A stretch of DNA of 64,000 bases from DASZWJ01 sp963813895 (GTDB lineage Bacteria; Pseudomonadota; Gammaproteobacteria; JAURND01): positions 558,001 to 622,000 of the forward strand of contig CAWFAS010000004.1 of NCBI GenBank assembly GCA_963813895.1, written 5' to 3'. Within the stretch, counting starts at the first letter, position 1, and every line of letters starts with the position of its first letter. Below, in pieces: positions 8,513 to 17,819 of the stretch. The position numbers were made by a program, and so were the translations under genes. The notes beneath the pieces are model-generated. The model saw only the letters and a program-made list of their open reading frames with translations, searched no databases and had not been told where the DNA came from.

Positions 8513-9403
8513 CTATGAAGACCACATCTGCGCTATTTTTTTCAGATAATCCGCCATTAATCTGATATTGCTATCCGCATTGACCCTACGGTGGTAAAGA
8601 TACATTTTAATTGCAACTGGCTGCTCATCTTTTAATTTAATTTCAACCAATTCACCACGTTTAAGCTCCTCTTTGATCAAAATATCCGTACCCCAGATTA
8701 ACCCCATATCTGCTAATGCCGCACACAAAACGTTGTAGCCCGAACTGGAAGCATAATTGCCAGAAACATAAATCCTTTTATTATTAGCCAGAACCCATTC
8801 ATTATTGGGCGAAACACGTTTAGCAATTAAACAATTATGGTGCTGTAAGTCAGCTGCCTTTTTAGGAGTACCATTTTTTTTTACATAAGCTGGTGTGGCG
8901 TAAATACTGCGATGAATGGTAAATAAATATTCTTTAACCAATTGGCTATCTTTAATGTCTATTTCAGTAATGACTAAATCCGCTGAACCATTCAATAAAT
9001 CTGTTGGCGCATTTTCTTCCGTCGTTTGCAGTTGTATTTTAGGATATTTTTGCAAAAAATTTTTGAAATGCTTAACAAAATATTGCGAATAAAAAACACC
9101 AGCTATGCCAATAATGAGTCTGCCATGGGGCTCTGATTCAATTGAATTCACTGCACCTTGAGCATTTTCAATGTCGACCAGTATTTTATTGACATGCAGC
9201 AGATAAATTTCACCTGCTTCGGTCAATTCTATATGCCGGGTTGTTCGGTTCAATAATTTCTTTTTGAGCAGGCTCTCTAAGTGCTTGACTTGACCGGTGA
9301 GCGTAGAAGTAGAAACATCTAAATGCCGAGCTGCCTGGCTGAAACCTTTATGCTCAGCAATCCCTTTGAACCCTCGCATACAAGAAAGTAGATCTAAAGA
9401 CAT
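8513..9403 (-). CDS. LysR-family transcriptional regulator
   Basis: 296 aa, the usual length. The winged HTH covers residues 1-60 (AARHLDVSTSTLTGQVKHLE) and an effector-binding periplasmic-fold domain covers about 90-290. It is transcribed divergently from the FUSC-like membrane protein and the MFS exporter, the normal arrangement for a LysR regulator and its target. The 228-bp intergenic region would carry the operator. The effector cannot be told from sequence; a toxic aromatic or drug is plausible given the transporters. Confidence 0.92.
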   Translation of the reverse strand: MSLDLLSCMRGFKGIAEHKGFSQAARHLDVSTSTLTGQVKHLESLLKKKLLNRTTRHIELTEAGEIYLLHVNKILVDIENAQGAVNSIESEPHGRLIIGIAGVFYSQYFVKHFKNFLQKYPKIQLQTTEENAPTDLLNGSADLVITEIDIKDSQLVKEYLFTIHRSIYATPAYVKKNGTPKKAADLQHHNCLIAKRVSPNNEWVLANNKRIYVSGNYASSSGYNVLCAALADMGLIWGTDILIKEELKRGELVEIKLKDEQPVAIKMYLYHRRVNADSNIRLMADYLKKIAQMWSS

Positions 9404-9431
9404 TAAACGATTCCTAAAGTGATTGTTTCAA

Positions 9432-9491
9432 AATTTAGAACAGTTTATTATTAATTAATATATTGTCAAGTTTTTCTGAAATGGTATCATG
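9432..9491 (+). promoter_or_regulatory. LysR-FUSC intergenic element, with possible promoter
   Basis: This is the partner of the 60-bp element at 7661. It contains TTGTCA (9463-9468) and TATCAT (9485-9490) with a 16-bp spacer, a fair sigma-70 match reading toward the transporter. The block AATTTAGAACAGTTTATTATT lies just upstream, where a LysR protein would bind. Confidence 0.45.
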
Positions 9492-9549
9492 GTTGATCAT
9501 GTAACAAAAGAGAGGCGAAGCACCAGGAACCATTCAAAGGAGGGAAAAT

Positions 9550-9630
9550 ATGGCTACTTTCTGTACCGTTATCAGGTTCGGAACCATCAAGCCATTCAAT
9601 GGGTTAGCGTTACTTCCTGGCGAAGATTAA
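9550..9630 (+). CDS. Short upstream ORF (26 aa) before the FUSC gene
   Basis: ATG at 9550 follows a very strong ribosome site (AAAGGAGGG, 5 nt spacing), much better than the one ahead of the transporter. The peptide begins MATFCTVIRFGTIKPFNG and its TAA ends at 9630, one base before the transporter ATG at 9632. This suits translational coupling or a leader peptide. It may instead be the decayed start of another gene. It has no recognisable domain. Confidence 0.45.
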   Translation: MATFCTVIRFGTIKPFNGLALLPGED

Positions 9631-9631
9631 A

Positions 9632-10600
9632 ATGAGTCGAATTGATTATTCAGCTTTTGCATGGGAAGGATTTAAAATTACCCTATTTTGCCTAAGCATT
9701 ATAGGTTTACTTAAGCTATTTGGTGCAACAAACGAATCCTTATTAATCCCATTTAATATGGCCGTAATGTCCGCTGCGGCCACTTTTTCAGTGAACAAAA
9801 AACATTTAGCTCATGTCAGTTTGGGTAGCAGTGTTGTCGTTATTTCAACCATTCTAGGTGGTGTCCTCGGTTTTTATTATCCCTGGTTAGCTTCTCTGTT
9901 AACCATCATCTATGCAGGGCTGGCTTTTTATTTACCCAAAACCAAGTCAAAAACTAATATTTTTGTAACCGGCAGTCTAATGTTTCTTATTTTTTCTGCC
10001 TTGCCATTTCCTTTGCAAGCGGGGATCAGATACGCTTATATCGGTGTTGTAGTTATTGTAGCCTTTAGCTTATTTTATTGGTTATTCGAGTATAGAAAGG
10101 ATGCCAATGATACTAAACCGGAACCAACCCAAGCCAACTCCTTTATGGCATTGGTCACGATTTCATCACTTGCATTGGCTTGGGTCATCAGTCATTACTT
10201 ACGAGCATATTCAACACTCTCTCATCTTTATTGGATTGGTTTAACGATTTTGATGGTGATTCAAGGCTCACAGCAAAGAACTATTTACACAGCAATTAAG
10301 CGAATCGCTATCAACACATTTGGCGCAATAATCGTTGTTTTTCTTTTTGGCTATATTGTGCCACCCAATTTTTGGATCAATTTTATATTATTGGTACTTT
10401 TTTTATTTTTAATTTTCTCTCTGGGATTTTCTTATTATTTAAGAGTATTTTTCATAGAGTTGTTTGTATTTGGGTTTGCGCATCTCTTGGGAGATTATCA
10501 CAATGTTGTTGCCTTGGATCGCATTATTCTGACTTGCATCGGAGGGTTGATTGTTATCACAGTTACGTTAATGCTGTATTGGATAAAAGTGGAAGTCTAA
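9632..10600 (+). CDS. FUSC-like integral membrane protein
   Basis: 322 aa with about nine hydrophobic segments in two groups, split by a charged loop near residues 152-170 (EYRKDANDTKPEP). This resembles the membrane half of fusaric-acid-resistance (FUSC/aromatic acid exporter) proteins, but is shorter and lacks the soluble domain. It is divergent from LysR and 52 bp upstream of a Bcr/CflA-type MFS gene. It probably works with that gene in drug or aromatic acid export. The family call is moderate; a nine-TM membrane protein is certain. Confidence 0.7.
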   Translation: MSRIDYSAFAWEGFKITLFCLSIIGLLKLFGATNESLLIPFNMAVMSAAATFSVNKKHLAHVSLGSSVVVISTILGGVLGFYYPWLASLLTIIYAGLAFYLPKTKSKTNIFVTGSLMFLIFSALPFPLQAGIRYAYIGVVVIVAFSLFYWLFEYRKDANDTKPEPTQANSFMALVTISSLALAWVISHYLRAYSTLSHLYWIGLTILMVIQGSQQRTIYTAIKRIAINTFGAIIVVFLFGYIVPPNFWINFILLVLFLFLIFSLGFSYYLRVFFIELFVFGFAHLLGDYHNVVALDRIILTCIGGLIVITVTLMLYWIKVEV

Positions 10601-10652
10601 CTTGTTGGCATCTCACTATAACCCATTGCAATAAAATATTTTTGAAAAACCA

Positions 10653-11870
10653 ATGAACACTACAAGCTATAAACTTAATACAAAAGAACCCCATATTCTG
10701 GGTTTGACGCTGCTCAGCGCTTTTGGAGCGATGGGTGCTATTTTAATGACACCAGCGTTACCGACCATTGCCCGCTATTTTAATGTGAGCATGGGAGTAG
10801 CGCAGCTAACAGTAACCAGTTTTTTGCTGGGCTTTGCGCTAGGGCAATTGATTTATGGGCCAATTGCTAATCGCCTTGGGCGAAAACCGGCATTTTATGT
10901 CGGTATTTTCCTGGCTACTATGGGTTCACTGTTTAGCATCCTTGCTTCACCGGTGGAATCATTTTCCTTGTTAATTGTTGGGCGATTGTTAGAAGCATTT
11001 GGTTCAAGTGCAGGGTTGGTGGTTTGCTTCACCTTGATTAATGATTTTTATTTTCCCAAGGAGGCGCGGCGTGTAACAGGACTGATGGTCATAGCCTTTG
11101 CCATTATTCCAGGCATCGCGGTCGCCGTCGGTGGATTATTGACTCAATATGTCGGTTGGCAAGGATGTTTTTATTTTTTATTAATCTATGGCTTAGCATT
11201 AATTTATCCCGCAGCTAAAATGCCAGAAACCTTAAGCCAACCCGATATACATGCATTACATTATCGACAAATTTATAAAAATTATGCGACCATATTTAAA
11301 AATAAGCAGTTACTTGGATTCTCGGCATGTTCCGGTTTTTCCAGCGCCTGCATTTACGTGTTTGGTGCTGAGGGCCCATTTATTGGGATTCATTTACTAG
11401 GCATCTCACCGGCAACTTATGGCTTATTCGGATTACTGCCATTCTTAGGTACGCTGATTGGTTGTTTAATTAACATTCGCTTGGCGGTTGTCAAAGCTAT
11501 GACGATGCTCAAAGCTGCGTTTGTCATTGAATTGATTGCCACAGTTTTTATGCTATTCTGCTTTGTATTTCATTTCGTTAATTTGTTTACTCTGTTAGCA
11601 CCCATGGCACTACTTTGCTTAGGTCACGCTATTTTATCCAGCACTGCGTTATCTTTAGCTATGACGTATGCCGAAGATAAAGCGAATGGATCTGCAGTCA
11701 TGAATTTCGTTGTCATGTGTATGCCAGTATTAATGACTTTTTTGTTAGGTATGTTGCATGTGGGGGCTGCTTGGGTTTTACCGCTGATTTTCATGATTGC
11801 ATTGGGATTAATGCTTGCTATTTATTGTATATGGCTGCAAGGAACCGCTCATGGTCATGACTTGCACTGA
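10653..11870 (+). CDS. Bcr/CflA-type MFS drug exporter
   Basis: 405 aa with 12 predicted membrane segments. The MFS signature between segments 2 and 3 reads GPIANRLGRKPAF, and the antiporter-type motif near segment 5 includes IPGIAVAVGG. These point to the drug:H+ antiporter-1 group (bicyclomycin or chloramphenicol type). It follows the FUSC-like gene in a likely LysR-controlled operon. Its substrate cannot be deduced. Confidence 0.88.
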   Translation: MNTTSYKLNTKEPHILGLTLLSAFGAMGAILMTPALPTIARYFNVSMGVAQLTVTSFLLGFALGQLIYGPIANRLGRKPAFYVGIFLATMGSLFSILASPVESFSLLIVGRLLEAFGSSAGLVVCFTLINDFYFPKEARRVTGLMVIAFAIIPGIAVAVGGLLTQYVGWQGCFYFLLIYGLALIYPAAKMPETLSQPDIHALHYRQIYKNYATIFKNKQLLGFSACSGFSSACIYVFGAEGPFIGIHLLGISPATYGLFGLLPFLGTLIGCLINIRLAVVKAMTMLKAAFVIELIATVFMLFCFVFHFVNLFTLLAPMALLCLGHAILSSTALSLAMTYAEDKANGSAVMNFVVMCMPVLMTFLLGMLHVGAAWVLPLIFMIALGLMLAIYCIWLQGTAHGHDLH

Positions 11871-11887
11871 TTGCAAATGAATCGTAA

Positions 11888-12256
11888 TCAATCCTTACGA
11901 TTTAGTTGATGCAATGTCACCGCATTACCTTCTGAGTCAACGATCACAGCCATTCGACATACAGGTGATGCGAATATATCCAATTTAAAAGTAACCTGAT
12001 TGGCTTTGAGTTTGGCTACCAGCTTATCTAAATCCTCAACTTCAAAAGCAATACTACCACCTGCATTATGGCTTGGATTGACGCCTTCAGCCAAGGTGGT
12101 AATGGCAAAACAACCACCTCCAGGCAAATCATATTCTACCCAAGCACCATTGGCAGTAATAGTATTGGGTATCAAATCTAAATTGTCTTTATAGAATGCT
12201 TTGGCGCGTTCCATATCAAGAACAGAATACATGGTAAAAGCCACTTTTTTAAGCAT
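11888..12256 (-). CDS. VOC-superfamily (glyoxalase/bleomycin-resistance fold) protein
   Basis: 122 aa, one vicinal-oxygen-chelate domain with two beta-alpha-beta repeats (start KVAFTMYSVLDMERAKAFY; second half IAFEVEDLDKLVAKLK). It could be a dioxygenase, lyase or drug-sequestering protein; the metal ligands are not certain enough to choose. It is convergent with the MFS gene, ending 17 bp away. Probably single-gene cargo. Confidence 0.85.
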   Translation of the reverse strand: MLKKVAFTMYSVLDMERAKAFYKDNLDLIPNTITANGAWVEYDLPGGGCFAITTLAEGVNPSHNAGGSIAFEVEDLDKLVAKLKANQVTFKLDIFASPVCRMAVIVDSEGNAVTLHQLNRKD

Positions 12257-12330
12257 GAAATAATCCTCAATGTTGGATGTAAATAAGTTTTTCGATTATT
12301 ACGGATTTTATTATATCGTTATTCTGCAAT

Positions 12331-12450
12331 TTATACTACTTGATAGACAACAGCAACCAAAGCATCTTCATGTTCAATAGGCGAAAAAACAGCGTCTTTT
12401 AAATTAAAACGTTCTTTATATGGCTCAATAGGAATATTCACAATCTTACT
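12331..12450 (-). pseudogene. Coding remnant of about 40 codons
   Basis: Minus-strand frame ending in TAA at 12331-12333 and reading IEPYKERFNLKDAVFSPIEH in its middle, closed upstream by an in-frame TAG near 12453. There is no ATG, only a GTG with a weak ribosome site. It looks like the 3' end of a lost gene left between two cargo genes. The family is not recognised. Confidence 0.3.
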
Positions 12451-12474
12451 CTACAATCATTTTTATAAAACCAC

Positions 12475-14040
12475 TCAGTTCGCCAATAATCTTTTAACAT
12501 CCTCAACCATTTCCTGAATACTCAATAAACCACTATCCAAAACTAATGCATGACGGGCTAATGCTTGCTGCTGTAGATATTCAGCCCAATGATCCATTTC
12601 GGAATAAATTAATTCAGGCTGTTGGCGTAAAGTGGATAGCCTCTGGTGTCGAACAGCATTATCGCATCGCAGTAAAATAATATCATAATGGAAAATATTC
12701 CATCCTAAACACGCGGCGGTAATAAAATCTAAATTGACTTGGCCCTCCAAAATAACATAGCGCTGGTTATGATAATCACGTTGTATGCGTTGTACCCATC
12801 GATATGTCATCGCTTTTTGCCATTCACTGCCTGAACCATACAGCGCATCCATCTCTTCGGGATCAGGAACACCGATACTGTCAAAATATAAACAAATTGC
12901 AGTAGTACTTTTAAGTTCTTTTTGTAAAGCTGACAAAAGGGTAGTTTTACCGACACCTGAAGCCCCAGTGATAAATATTAAATGTGGGGTACTGTCATGA
13001 TGTGCTTGCTTTCTTGCTTTAGCTAACACCTCTTGAACAAATGTTGTTTTACTTTGCGTATATTGCTCGCGATCATAACGATATTGCGCTTCTAACTGTT
13101 GTTTCAGCTGTGCATACACTTCTCGGGTTTCTGGATGCGTTAATAAATAATCACGAAATTGCAGCTTATCTCGCCAATGGGGTGATTCTGGCTCGACGAT
13201 ATGCACATTCGCTTCACGTTTATGACCAAAAGGCGGCATACCTTTTGTAAAGAATAAGCGGGTTGGATCAGGATTTTCATCCCAGAAAACATAATTCAAT
13301 TGTTTTAATGCTTCAATTGCTTGCAATTTAATAGCAGCCAATGAATCAACTGCAATTAGGATATCGATCACAGGTTTTGCTAACAAACCTGGAACGGCAG
13401 TGCTACCCATATGTTGTATATCTAATACATGCTGCGTCGGTAGCGCTTGTTTCAGGCGTGCTATTTCTTTCGTTGCCAATGTTGGCCACATAGGATCATA
13501 AGGCACTAATTCAATAGCATCGCTTTTATACATTTCAAACCGTAATACCTCTTGACCGGTATGCCATAACATTTTACCTACTGGTATAAAGCCCGTTTTC
13601 TTTAATACTTGTTGCGAAGCGATATTATCCGGGTGCGTAACCGCCACCAATTTTTTAACTTCAAGATGCGTAAATCCCCAGTCTACCAGTGCTTTGACAA
13701 GTTCAGTGGCATACCCTTTCCCCCAATATTCCGGTAACAAACGATAAGCAATTTCAAATTCATTTTGGGTTTGGTCGAAACCTAAATGAAATAATCCAGC
13801 TTGTCCTATAAATTGGCCCGTACTTTTTTCAAACACCGAGCAAAAGTCCATGCCATATCGCTCTTGATAGCCGATAGCCAGGGTTAAAAATTCCTCCACT
13901 TGATTCTGGGTCTGGATATTACCATTGCCGATATAACGCATGACTTCAGGATTGGTACGTAACTTTAACAACGCTGACAAATCATCACGGGTTGAAAACT
14001 TCAACAACAATCGGTTAGTTTCTAAAAATAATGTATTCAT
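12475..14040 (-). CDS. Three-domain fusion: GNAT acetyltransferase, GrpB-like, P-loop kinase
   Basis: 521 aa from ATG 14040, chosen because the upstream ATG at 14079 lies inside traG. Residues 1-172 are a RimJ/RimL-type GNAT (EYWGKGYATELVKALVDWGF, the acetyl-CoA loop). Residues ~176-345 are a GrpB/UPF0157 domain (VPYDPMWPTLATKEIARLK, HMGSTAVPGLLAKP), a nucleotidyltransferase-fold family. Residues ~355-521 are a P-loop NTP-binding domain with Walker A GASGVGKTT at 359-367. GrpB and GNAT domains appear together in some resistance-like proteins, but all three in one chain is unusual. The likely role is modification of a small molecule such as an antibiotic. Confidence 0.85.
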   Translation of the reverse strand: MNTLFLETNRLLLKFSTRDDLSALLKLRTNPEVMRYIGNGNIQTQNQVEEFLTLAIGYQERYGMDFCSVFEKSTGQFIGQAGLFHLGFDQTQNEFEIAYRLLPEYWGKGYATELVKALVDWGFTHLEVKKLVAVTHPDNIASQQVLKKTGFIPVGKMLWHTGQEVLRFEMYKSDAIELVPYDPMWPTLATKEIARLKQALPTQHVLDIQHMGSTAVPGLLAKPVIDILIAVDSLAAIKLQAIEALKQLNYVFWDENPDPTRLFFTKGMPPFGHKREANVHIVEPESPHWRDKLQFRDYLLTHPETREVYAQLKQQLEAQYRYDREQYTQSKTTFVQEVLAKARKQAHHDSTPHLIFITGASGVGKTTLLSALQKELKSTTAICLYFDSIGVPDPEEMDALYGSGSEWQKAMTYRWVQRIQRDYHNQRYVILEGQVNLDFITAACLGWNIFHYDIILLRCDNAVRHQRLSTLRQQPELIYSEMDHWAEYLQQQALARHALVLDSGLLSIQEMVEDVKRLLAN

Positions 14041-14059
14041 AGTTAAGTACATTAAAAAA

Positions 14060-16549
14060 TTATTTACTGTCCTGTGCATCAGATGATGGATTCTGCACGA
14101 TGTGATCTTTATTCATTTTCCCGTCAGTTGAATGCGACTGCTGATGAAAATTACTGAGATATTCCTGCGTCTTAGCCTGCACAAATTGATCTGCCATGGC
14201 TTGCGCCTGTGCTGGATGCCTCACCATGATTTCTTCCACATCGCGGTTAGAATGGCCACTATGTTGTAATTGTTCCATGAACGCTTGTGTAGCATTGCTG
14301 TTGATGTTATCAGCTTTTTCCTGACTCATGCTAGCTACCTCGCGATAACTTTGCGCTTGCTGGAATTGTAGACTTGCTGATTGTTGTTCCTGATGCGCTC
14401 TTTCCATGGAGGAGGAAATGTTATGTAGCAACCGCTCTCCTTCTTCGGTAGAAGCGCGGAAACTCCCCTCTGAAACTGCCCGCAAAACATGATCCATGTT
14501 CTGGCTATAGCTGGCATTACCACTCAGTTCCTGAGAATCCGCATGCGACTGCTGTTTGGCTTGGCTGCCTGTCCAAGATTGACTGACACCTCCACTGACT
14601 GAAGCAGAAGCTTTGATCGGCAAGGCCCCTGGTAAGCCTACACCCACGCTCCCTTGCGCGCCGATTGTAGCTGTATGGCTTTGTGAGGAAGTTTTAGATT
14701 GACTATTGCTATCAGTTACCCGATTGCTTTGCTGCACCATTTGACTGAGAGCTTGCGTAGCACTGGCGCTGTCACTGGTAACAAAAGACTGACTGTGCGA
14801 TTCAGAAATTCCCTGCTGTACACTCAGCTCTTGCACACCTCGTTCTGCTTCCGAGATTGCCTCACTATAAGCTTGTTGATGGCTTAACGCAGTTGAATAA
14901 GCCGAGTCCGACTGCTGCATAGCCGTGCTGCGGATGGATGAAGCCAGATTAACAGTGGTGCCTAAATTGGAAATGGCACCTTGGTTATTCATCACAGCCG
15001 AACCATCTGGAGTAATGCTCAACATGGAGCCACCCGGCATTTGGCTGGTGATCATACCGGAAAATGTTCTGGCCGTAGTGTCAAAATGGTTGGCGGAAGT
15101 GTTATGTGCGTTATGTGTACTGAAATGGGTGTTTGCCAGGCTGAAGTTGCCGCTGGCCGCTTCTCCAGCGCTAGCCGATGCACTGGATTGCAATGCCCCG
15201 CCCACATATTGCGCAGCGTGTGACAGCATTCGGTGCATCCCTCCTACAATGCCAGTCACCAGTAAGGGTACGCTGAGCGAAAGATAGCCAGCCAGGCTCG
15301 ACATATCAGCGTTCACCTGTGCCAACCCAGAGACGGTGGAAAGCGTTAATCCTTGCGTATTACCAGGTAGCGTAGCTGCACCCAAGCTATGGTACTGCGC
15401 ATAAAAATTCATAAAGAGATTAATAATCGCATATAGAGGTGCCCACAGCTGCACCCACAGCAATGAATACGCATAATTACGCAGCACCACCAAGCCGAAG
15501 GGAAACAGCAGCATCACAAAAACAAATATAAATGAGCCGTACAAAATGCCTTCAAAAATGTTTTTAAGTAACGGCAACCAATAAGCAGCCATATCACCGA
15601 TGGTACGATTGCTGATACGATTTTGTTGTTGCGCTTTGTTGAATGCATAAGATTCCAACGCGGCAGGCGCTTTACTACGCGCACCCCACCCTAAGATGCC
15701 ATTTTGCAAAGCATTAGCCATCATATTCTGCTGCATCAAACTGGAGGCATCCTCGGACAAATTGGTGAGAAAATCATAGCTGACAGGCAAGTATTGCAAT
15801 AATTGGGCTTTGGCATTCGTTTGATTGGGAAACAGCCTGGCACCATAGCGTTCTTCCGCCTGCTCGATGGCTGTTTGCCAATCCTTAGCCAGTGATCCCA
15901 CCCCATCTTTACAGGTGACGACGGTGTGGTTATACATGAAGGCTCTGGCTGGAGAAGCATTCTGGGTTACAAATTGCCAAATGTTAGGAGTTGTTAGTAA
16001 GTCCTGCGCTGAATATTTATTGAGCAGGATGTCATAAAACACACACTGGTTGATAAAATCCTGCAGGTTATCTTCAAAGACGGGGTCTGTGATCTGGAAA
16101 GTACTAGCTGCCGTCACCAGGCTGGAAGCCATCACCATGCCAGTCTGACCGTAATGCAGATCATCCGGTAGAGAAAAATTTTGTTCGGTCAATTGGGTTA
16201 AGCTATCACCGATGACACTGGTGTAACTGGCCAGCACGGCTAAGCCTAGTGGCACATTATCTACTGCATAAACCTTGCCTTGCGCCACCCGGTCAACGAT
16301 ATTAACCGTAGCCTTGGGGAAAAACACCACATAAAAGGCCAAATAATACAAAGCGAACCAGCGTACCAGTACCGTCAAGCTGCGCTTGCCGACCAGATCC
16401 AGCATAGCCCATGCACCCGCTATGCCAATGGCTAGATGAATCAAAGTACTGTAAGCTGAATCAGTGTTCATGGCGGCGGCGATGGCGTTAAATACTTCGC
16501 GCAAAATATCGCCGTTACCATAGGTGACGACTGAAAGTTCTATGGCCAT
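14060..16549 (-). CDS. traG: F-type conjugation protein TraG
   Basis: 829 aa (F TraG is about 940). The N-terminal half has several membrane segments (about 40-75, 330-370, 420-450) and serves pilus assembly and mating-pair stabilisation. The C-terminal ~370 residues are a polar, Ser/Gln/Ala-rich periplasmic region, where F TraG carries its stabilisation and entry-exclusion function. It sits downstream of traH in the usual order, but a 6-kb plus-strand operon now separates the two. The N-terminus MAIELSVVTYGNGD is typical of the family. Confidence 0.92.
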   Translation of the reverse strand: MAIELSVVTYGNGDILREVFNAIAAAMNTDSAYSTLIHLAIGIAGAWAMLDLVGKRSLTVLVRWFALYYLAFYVVFFPKATVNIVDRVAQGKVYAVDNVPLGLAVLASYTSVIGDSLTQLTEQNFSLPDDLHYGQTGMVMASSLVTAASTFQITDPVFEDNLQDFINQCVFYDILLNKYSAQDLLTTPNIWQFVTQNASPARAFMYNHTVVTCKDGVGSLAKDWQTAIEQAEERYGARLFPNQTNAKAQLLQYLPVSYDFLTNLSEDASSLMQQNMMANALQNGILGWGARSKAPAALESYAFNKAQQQNRISNRTIGDMAAYWLPLLKNIFEGILYGSFIFVFVMLLFPFGLVVLRNYAYSLLWVQLWAPLYAIINLFMNFYAQYHSLGAATLPGNTQGLTLSTVSGLAQVNADMSSLAGYLSLSVPLLVTGIVGGMHRMLSHAAQYVGGALQSSASASAGEAASGNFSLANTHFSTHNAHNTSANHFDTTARTFSGMITSQMPGGSMLSITPDGSAVMNNQGAISNLGTTVNLASSIRSTAMQQSDSAYSTALSHQQAYSEAISEAERGVQELSVQQGISESHSQSFVTSDSASATQALSQMVQQSNRVTDSNSQSKTSSQSHTATIGAQGSVGVGLPGALPIKASASVSGGVSQSWTGSQAKQQSHADSQELSGNASYSQNMDHVLRAVSEGSFRASTEEGERLLHNISSSMERAHQEQQSASLQFQQAQSYREVASMSQEKADNINSNATQAFMEQLQHSGHSNRDVEEIMVRHPAQAQAMADQFVQAKTQEYLSNFHQQSHSTDGKMNKDHIVQNPSSDAQDSK

Positions 16550-16605
16550 AATGAATGAATCCTATTGTTTCTAAAATATGTGTTTTAAGTAATTTTGGAG
16601 AAAAT

Positions 16606-17334
16606 ATGACGAAAATTTCTAAAATAGGTTTAATAGGAGACTATAACGACAAGGTTGTTGCTCACAGAGCCATTCCTTTAGCTCTTGAATTAGCAGCCAA
16701 ACATCATAAGACAGAAGTAACCTGGGAATGGTTAGCAACCTCTGCTTTAACAACAGATGTTAATGAGCTGAATAGATTCTCCGCTATCTGGATAACCCCA
16801 GGCAGTCCCTATGCAAATATGGAAGGTGTTTTGCAAACGATTCGCTTTGCACGTGAAACGAAAAAGCCTTTATTAGGTACATGCGGCGGTTTTCAACACA
16901 CGTTAATTGAATATGCCAGAAATGTATGCCAGATAGTTGACGCTGATCACGCCGAGACTGCCTCAGAAAAATCCTCTCTCATAGTCACACCATTAGCTTG
17001 CTCCTTACGTGAAAAAACAGGAACAATTACTTTCTTAAAAGGTACTCAACTGTACAAAATCTATGAGGGAAAATCCGCTGAGGAAGGCTATTACTGTAAT
17101 TATGGTTTGAATGCGCAGTGGAAATCCAAGTTAGAAAAATCAGGCTTATATTTTTCTGGTTTTGATCCTGAATCTGAAGTGCGGGCATTCGAATTGCCTA
17201 GCCATCCCTTTTTTATTGGTGTGCTTTTTCAGCCGGAACGATCGGCACTGCAAGAAAGATATCATCCTTTAATTCAGGCGTTTGTTGAAGCTGCGATTCT
17301 AGCCAAGATCATATCTAATGAAAAACCCATTTAA
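16606..17334 (+). CDS. Class I glutamine amidotransferase-like protein
   Basis: 242 aa from ATG 16606, which has a GGAGAAAAT site; an ATG 17 codons upstream is less likely. It resembles the glutaminase half of CTP synthase without the synthase. The nucleophile elbow is LLGTCGGFQHTL and the N-terminus is KIGLIGDYNDKVVAHRAIP. Stand-alone CTP-synthase-like amidotransferases of this sort are known but poorly characterised. It is divergent from traG, with only about 55 bp between, and begins the plus-strand cargo that splits traG from traH. Confidence 0.8.
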   Translation: MTKISKIGLIGDYNDKVVAHRAIPLALELAAKHHKTEVTWEWLATSALTTDVNELNRFSAIWITPGSPYANMEGVLQTIRFARETKKPLLGTCGGFQHTLIEYARNVCQIVDADHAETASEKSSLIVTPLACSLREKTGTITFLKGTQLYKIYEGKSAEEGYYCNYGLNAQWKSKLEKSGLYFSGFDPESEVRAFELPSHPFFIGVLFQPERSALQERYHPLIQAFVEAAILAKIISNEKPI

Positions 17335-17368
17335 CTATGAAGATTTTTAATCACCCGTAGGAATAGCA

Positions 17369-17766
17369 ATGGAAGATCTAGCTCTTGATTTAGCTCAGCA
17401 ATACATGAATGGTTGGAAGCAAAATAATTTACCTCTAATTATTTCTTGCTTGACAAAAAACTGTATTGTCATTGAATCACACGGCCCGACGTATCATGGC
17501 ATAGAAGCCATTGAACGATGGTTCAAATTTTGGATGGAAGCAAAAGCGCCATAATCCATTGGAATCTACATAGCTTTTATTATTGCGAAAATAAATCGAC
17601 CGCTTTTGTTGAGTGGGATTTTGCCTGCACCTCAAACGATACTAAGTACGCATTTTCAGGCTGTAGTCTTTACAAATTCTTAAATCAAAAGATTGATGTT
17701 ATTCAGGAATATCGCATGACACACCATGCATATCCCTGGCGTGGTGATACTTTAACCTCAGAATAA
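17369..17766 (+). pseudogene. SnoaL-like protein, frameshifted
   Basis: The first frame (17369-17554) reads MEDLALDLAQQYMNGWKQNN through ERWFKFWMEAK and then stops. The family's second half continues in another frame from about 17540 (IIHWNLHSFYYCENKST to the end at 17766). The two join into one SnoaL/NTF2-like domain of about 130 aa. A single base change in the GCAAAAGCG stretch explains it. It could be a sequencing slip; otherwise the gene is dead. Confidence 0.75.
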
Positions 17767-17819
17767 AATAATGAAACTGGTCAATATGAAGTTCATTTTG
17801 TATTTCTAGACAACAGATT

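Noticed and set aside
10372..10656. 94-codon frame overlapping the FUSC-like gene
   Set aside because: Alternate-frame shadow; the membrane-protein frame is continuous and continues past it.
14925..15287. Open frame of 120 codons on the plus strand inside traG
   Set aside because: Antisense shadow of the intact traG frame, with no ribosome site and no recognisable protein.
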